Part shown: positions 60,664 to 64,000 of the stretch, piece after piece
Layout of the letters: each line of letters opens with the position of its first letter
How positions within the stretch are numbered: position 1 is the stretch's first letter
DNA from: Sediminitomix flava
GTDB lineage: Bacteria > Bacteroidota > Bacteroidia > Cytophagales > Flammeovirgaceae
Assembly (NCBI RefSeq): GCF_003149185.1
Contig: NZ_QGDO01000009.1
Location: 62,001 to 126,000 of the forward strand
DNA: 64,000 nt
Reading direction: 5' to 3'
Made by a program: the position numbers and the translations under genes
The notes under the pieces: generated by a model
The model's input: only the letters and a program-made list of their open reading frames with translations
Database searches by the model: none
What the model was told of the DNA's origin: nothing

Positions 60664-62610
60664 TTAGTTTAAGCTAAGTGCTTGATCATCTTTTTTTTCA
60701 GAAACTTTGATTTCAGCTAGTTTACAAACTGCATTGAAAATGCCGTCGTGGTCGAAACCAGCTTCTCTTTGTAATTCAATTTGTTCACCATGCTCGATAA
60801 GTGCATCTGGAATACCCAAACGAACAACTTTACTTTGGTAACCATTGTCCATCATCCATTCCAAAACAGCACTACCAAAACCACCCATCAGACAACCATC
60901 TTCAACAGTGATGACATTGTCAAACTTTTTGAATACTTCATGAAGCATTTCTTCGTCAAGAGGTTTGGCAAAACGCATATCGTAATGAGCAGGGTTTACG
61001 CCTACCTTTTGAAAACGGTCTTCTAGTTGTACTACATAGTTTCCGATGTGTCCGAAAGTCAGTACAGCTATATTTTCACCATCTTTGATTTTGCGTCCTT
61101 TACCAATTTCAATTTTTTGCATTGGTACTCTCCACTCAGGTTTTACACCTTGACCTCTTGGATATCTGATAGTGATTGGTGCATTTCTATTTTCAACAGC
61201 CGTAAACATCATATGACGAAGTTCCCATTCGTCCATTGGTGCTGCAACAACCATATTTGGGATAGAACGCATATATGAAATATCGTAAGCTCCGTGGTGT
61301 GTTGCTCCATCTGCCCCTGCAAATCCGGCTCTGTCCAAACAGAAGATTACAGGAAGGTTTTGGATAGCTACATCGTGAACTACTTGATCATAGGCACGTT
61401 GCATGAATGAAGAATAGATATTACAGAAAGGAATCATGCCTTCCGCTGCTAGACCCGCAGAGAAAGTAACTGCATGTTGTTCTGCAATTCCGACATCAAT
61501 TGCTCTTTCAGGCATCTCTTTCATCATGATATTCAGAGAACTACCCGAAGGCATAGCAGGTGTAATACCCATGATCTTATCATTTTGCTTGGCAAGTTCT
61601 AAGATCGTGTGTCCAAATACCTGCTGATATTTTGGAGGTTGTGGTTTTTCGAAAGTTTTCTTTTTGATCTCACCAGTAAGCTTGTTGAACTTACCCGGAG
61701 CATGCCATTTCGTTTGATCTTGTTCTGCCAATGAGAAGCCCTTACCTTTTGTTGTGATGCAGTGCAATAACTTAGGTCCCGGTATATGTTTAAGGTCTTC
61801 CATCACACTAATCAAATGATTGATATCGTGTCCGTCTACAGGTCCGAAATAGCGAAGATTCAATGCTTCGAATAAATTGCTGTGAGAAAGCACAAAAGAC
61901 TTTAATGTGTTTTCTAGCTTTCCTGCAATTTGTCTTGCTTGAGGACCTACAGCATTTAGTTTGCCAAGTCCTTTCCACAATTCGTCACGAAGCTTATTGT
62001 AAAGAGGGGATGTAGTGATGTCAGTCAGGTAATCTTTCAATGCCCCTACATTTGGGTCAATCGACATACAGTTGTCATTGAGCACAATCAGAAGGTTGGC
62101 ATCGCTAACTCCTGCATGGTTCATAGCCTCGAAAGCCATACCTGCAGTCATAGCGCCATCTCCGATTACGGCAATGTGCTGTCTATCTTTTTCACCTTTT
62201 AATTGAGATGCTACAGCCATACCCAAGGCTGCACCAATTGAAGTAGATGAGTGACCTACCCCAAAGGCATCGTATTCACTTTCATCTCTTTTTGGGAAAC
62301 CAGAAAGCCCACCATACTGACGGTTCGTATGAAATTCTTCACGACGACCAGTCAATATTTTGTGTCCGTATGCCTGATGTCCAACATCCCATACCAAACG
62401 GTCATAAGGAGTATTGAATACATAATGCAAAGCAACGGTTAGTTCAGTAACACCTAAACTAGCACCAAAATGGCCTCCAAAAACAGAGACATGATCAATA
62501 ATAAATTGTCTCAACTCTGTACATACTTCGTACATTTGTTGAGGATCGAGCTTCCTGAGATCGTTTGGATCTTTGATCTGAGCAAGCAGTTTACCGGGTT
62601 TGATCAACAT
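60664..62610 (-). CDS. dxs: 1-deoxy-D-xylulose-5-phosphate synthase
   Basis: 648 aa, full length. Features include HVSVFGGHFGASLG, GDGAMTAGMAFEAMNHAG (thiamine diphosphate motif), DVGIAEQHAVTFSAGLA, DRAGFAGADGATHHG and the transketolase C-terminal domain. It makes DXP from pyruvate and glyceraldehyde 3-phosphate for isoprenoids, thiamine and pyridoxal. It has its own terminator and a candidate -7 box. Confidence 0.97.
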   Translation of the reverse strand: MLIKPGKLLAQIKDPNDLRKLDPQQMYEVCTELRQFIIDHVSVFGGHFGASLGVTELTVALHYVFNTPYDRLVWDVGHQAYGHKILTGRREEFHTNRQYGGLSGFPKRDESEYDAFGVGHSSTSIGAALGMAVASQLKGEKDRQHIAVIGDGAMTAGMAFEAMNHAGVSDANLLIVLNDNCMSIDPNVGALKDYLTDITTSPLYNKLRDELWKGLGKLNAVGPQARQIAGKLENTLKSFVLSHSNLFEALNLRYFGPVDGHDINHLISVMEDLKHIPGPKLLHCITTKGKGFSLAEQDQTKWHAPGKFNKLTGEIKKKTFEKPQPPKYQQVFGHTILELAKQNDKIMGITPAMPSGSSLNIMMKEMPERAIDVGIAEQHAVTFSAGLAAEGMIPFCNIYSSFMQRAYDQVVHDVAIQNLPVIFCLDRAGFAGADGATHHGAYDISYMRSIPNMVVAAPMDEWELRHMMFTAVENRNAPITIRYPRGQGVKPEWRVPMQKIEIGKGRKIKDGENIAVLTFGHIGNYVVQLEDRFQKVGVNPAHYDMRFAKPLDEEMLHEVFKKFDNVITVEDGCLMGGFGSAVLEWMMDNGYQSKVVRLGIPDALIEHGEQIELQREAGFDHDGIFNAVCKLAEIKVSEKKDDQALSLN

Positions 62611-62664
62611 AATTCTTATTACTTATACCTGACGACAGTCCTTCTTTTTTTAAGAATCGACTAG

Positions 62665-62672
62665 CAAATATA
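62665..62672 (-). promoter_or_regulatory. Candidate -7 box for dxs
   Basis: Minus strand TATATTTG, a full match to TAnnTTTG, 55 bases before the dxs start. No TTTG lies at the -33 spacing. Nothing else recognisable in 62611-62823. Confidence 0.4.
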
Positions 62673-62823
62673 ATATTTCAAAGGGAAAGACTTTCTTTTT
62701 AAATTGGTAAATCCATATTTGAATGCATAGCAAATCTAGAATATAGATAAAGCTAACTATAATATATACAATATTTATCAGAGAATAGACTTCCTATTCG
62801 ATCAAATTCACGAATATTCAGAT

Positions 62824-63678
62824 TTATAAAGACTCTGAAAGAAGGATTTCCCAAGCTTTTTCAAGCTCCCCTTGATCTAATAACTTTGCCGCTTCCGTAT
62901 GAACTTCGGCTCTTGTCTTTAATTGTGTAATATTTTTTTCTTCTTGCAATACAGGTATTGCTTCTATATTTGCCAGTTTCCCTAAATGATTTCCAGTAAG
63001 TATTGTACTACTTTTAATCTCTTCAGGAAGAAGGTCTATACCAATTCCTTTTTTGCGTAATGGTTTTTCTACTTCAAACAATGCATTTCCGTTTGCTCTA
63101 GAATACCAATTACCACCCATTCTACCAACTAGATCAAGCTTTTGCGTATCTACTTTACCATCTTCATCAAGAATCCTTTCATGGAAGTGAGCTTTGATAA
63201 CTTCACAAATCACAAGATTTCCTGCACCGCCTTCATCTCCTAATGAAATTACTTCTTTCACTTTACACTCAAATTGAGCTGGAGCTTCTGCAACTCTTGG
63301 TGGTTTTACTAATTCAGAGGGTAACTCTGTGAAGCCAGCTTTAACAAATTCATTGACACCTTTATCATATTCAGTGCTTGACAATGACATTTGTTCAACC
63401 ATATCATAATTAACGACATTGATCACAACCTCTTTTACCTCAAGCACATTTTCGAGTGTATGCTTGGTGGTATTGTCTCTCACTCTTCGGGCAGGGGAAA
63501 AAATGAGAATTGGAGGGTTTGCACTAAAAGCATTGAAAAAGCTAAAGGGACTAAGATTGACATTGCCATCCTGATCAATCGTACTAGCAAAAGCGATTGG
63601 TCTGGGAGCTACAACTCCTAGCATGTAGGAATGGAAAACGCCAACACTTACCTCTGAAGGAGCAATGGTTTTGTACAT
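62824..63678 (-). CDS. Flavin reductase-like FMN-binding split-barrel protein
   Basis: 284 aa. The family opening is GVVAPRPIAFASTIDQDGNVNLSPFSFFNAFSANPP, followed by INVVNYDMVEQM and a DRVGRMGG-like segment (DLVGRMGGNWYSR). These are features of the DIM6/NTAB flavin-reductase fold. It binds FMN; whether it reduces flavin or another substrate is not shown. The C-terminal ~60 residues are a helical extension. Monocistronic. Confidence 0.87.
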   Translation of the reverse strand: MYKTIAPSEVSVGVFHSYMLGVVAPRPIAFASTIDQDGNVNLSPFSFFNAFSANPPILIFSPARRVRDNTTKHTLENVLEVKEVVINVVNYDMVEQMSLSSTEYDKGVNEFVKAGFTELPSELVKPPRVAEAPAQFECKVKEVISLGDEGGAGNLVICEVIKAHFHERILDEDGKVDTQKLDLVGRMGGNWYSRANGNALFEVEKPLRKKGIGIDLLPEEIKSSTILTGNHLGKLANIEAIPVLQEEKNITQLKTRAEVHTEAAKLLDQGELEKAWEILLSESL

Positions 63679-63815
63679 AGTTAATAAGCTTTGTCTACTG
63701 GTCGTATGTGTTTTTCTTACCTTTATAAGACAGGATATCCTTTAAATGTTTAGCAAAAAAATGATTTTTTACTCATAAAGGCATTTCAATACGTGCCTTT
63801 GGTAAAAAGAGTAAT

Positions 63816-64000
63816 TTATAAACCACTCCAAAAAGATGGATATTTTTCTTTCAGATGGGCAATATACTTATATAAATCCTTGTCAAATTTCTCTTCCCAC
63901 TCTTTTCTGAATTCATTTTGCTTTTCACGATAACGAATAAACCCCATAAAGAAGGTATTGTTTGGTAATTCTTCCTGATCAAAGTAATTGCGATAATTAG
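63816..64000 (-). CDS. C-terminal end of a putative aminopeptidase (runs off the window)
   Basis: Only the last 60 residues are present; the gene continues past base 64000. The segment LPNNTFFMGFIRYREKQNEF resembles the C-terminal NNAxL..F..Y pattern of the PF10023 predicted aminopeptidase family. This is a guess from a short piece. Confidence 0.4.
   Translation of the reverse strand, partial: NYRNYFDQEELPNNTFFMGFIRYREKQNEFRKEWEEKFDKDLYKYIAHLKEKYPSFWSGL

Noticed and set aside
1-64000. CRISPR arrays, insertion sequences, integrases, phage genes, toxin-antitoxin pairs and rRNA
   Set aside because: No regular spacer-repeat pattern, transposase motif, integrase, phage structural gene or rRNA segment was found on either strand.

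Overview
The window is about 64 kb of AT-rich chromosome from a member of the Bacteroidota, most likely a gliding marine Cytophagales (Flammeovirga-like lineages would fit, but the genus is not provable here). The evidence is the gliding genes gldD and gldE, a RemB/Wzi-like barrel, DUF349, DUF6515-like and PorT-like proteins, and promoters of the Bacteroidota type: the tRNA-Arg gene has a perfect TTTG-N19-TACCTTTG. There is no rRNA, CRISPR array, transposase, integrase or phage gene. It reads as core chromosome with single-gene or short operons, most of them closed by strong hairpin terminators.

Layout. 1-9 kb: 5' end of rnr (minus), a DUF6515-like exported protein, tRNA-Arg(ACG), a PorT-like barrel, a small membrane protein, a cyclophilin, a 1259-aa GAF/multi-PAS membrane sensor with no recognisable output domain, and a short neutral-ceramidase-like protein. 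9-16 kb: a short-chain dehydrogenase, a TlpA-like thioredoxin lipoprotein paired with a His-rich NosL-like copper lipoprotein, gldD, a TrmH-family methyltransferase, an ArsR-family regulator with a perfect inverted repeat at its start, hemC, an isolated nuoB-nuoC pair and a second ArsR regulator. 16-28 kb: DUF349, ettA, a hydratase, mutL, a sugar acetyltransferase, and the minus-strand cluster GT9-DUF2062-mutY-ssb-gldE.

28-43 kb: an ECF sigma factor, gmk-nadD, a TPR protein, a RemB/Wzi-like barrel, two rhomboid proteases, recJ with a small coiled-coil membrane protein, and a type-I-secretion-like trio (ABC, HlyD, TolC). In the ABC protein nearly every catalytic motif of the ATPase domain is substituted. 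43-54 kb: a DPP-IV-like peptidase, an FMN riboswitch with ribB, an AraC regulator divergent from an outer membrane barrel gene with a two-copy direct repeat between them, and two tandem 7TM-SpoIIE phosphatase paralogs. 54-64 kb: a UbiA-family prenyltransferase, panB, an RluA-type pseudouridine synthase, a glycerophosphodiesterase, an exported repeat protein, an FAD oxidoreductase, dxs, a flavin-reductase-fold protein and the 3' end of a putative aminopeptidase.

Themes. Envelope and gliding (gldD, gldE, RemB-like barrel, rhomboids, T1SS-like trio), DNA repair (mutL, mutY, ssb, recJ), cofactors (hemC, nadD, ribB, panB, dxs) and membrane signalling (GAF/PAS sensor, SpoIIE pair) dominate. The least explained item is the exporter trio with a predicted inactive ATPase. 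Next come the output-less sensor, the His-rich NosL/TlpA pair and the isolated nuoBC.
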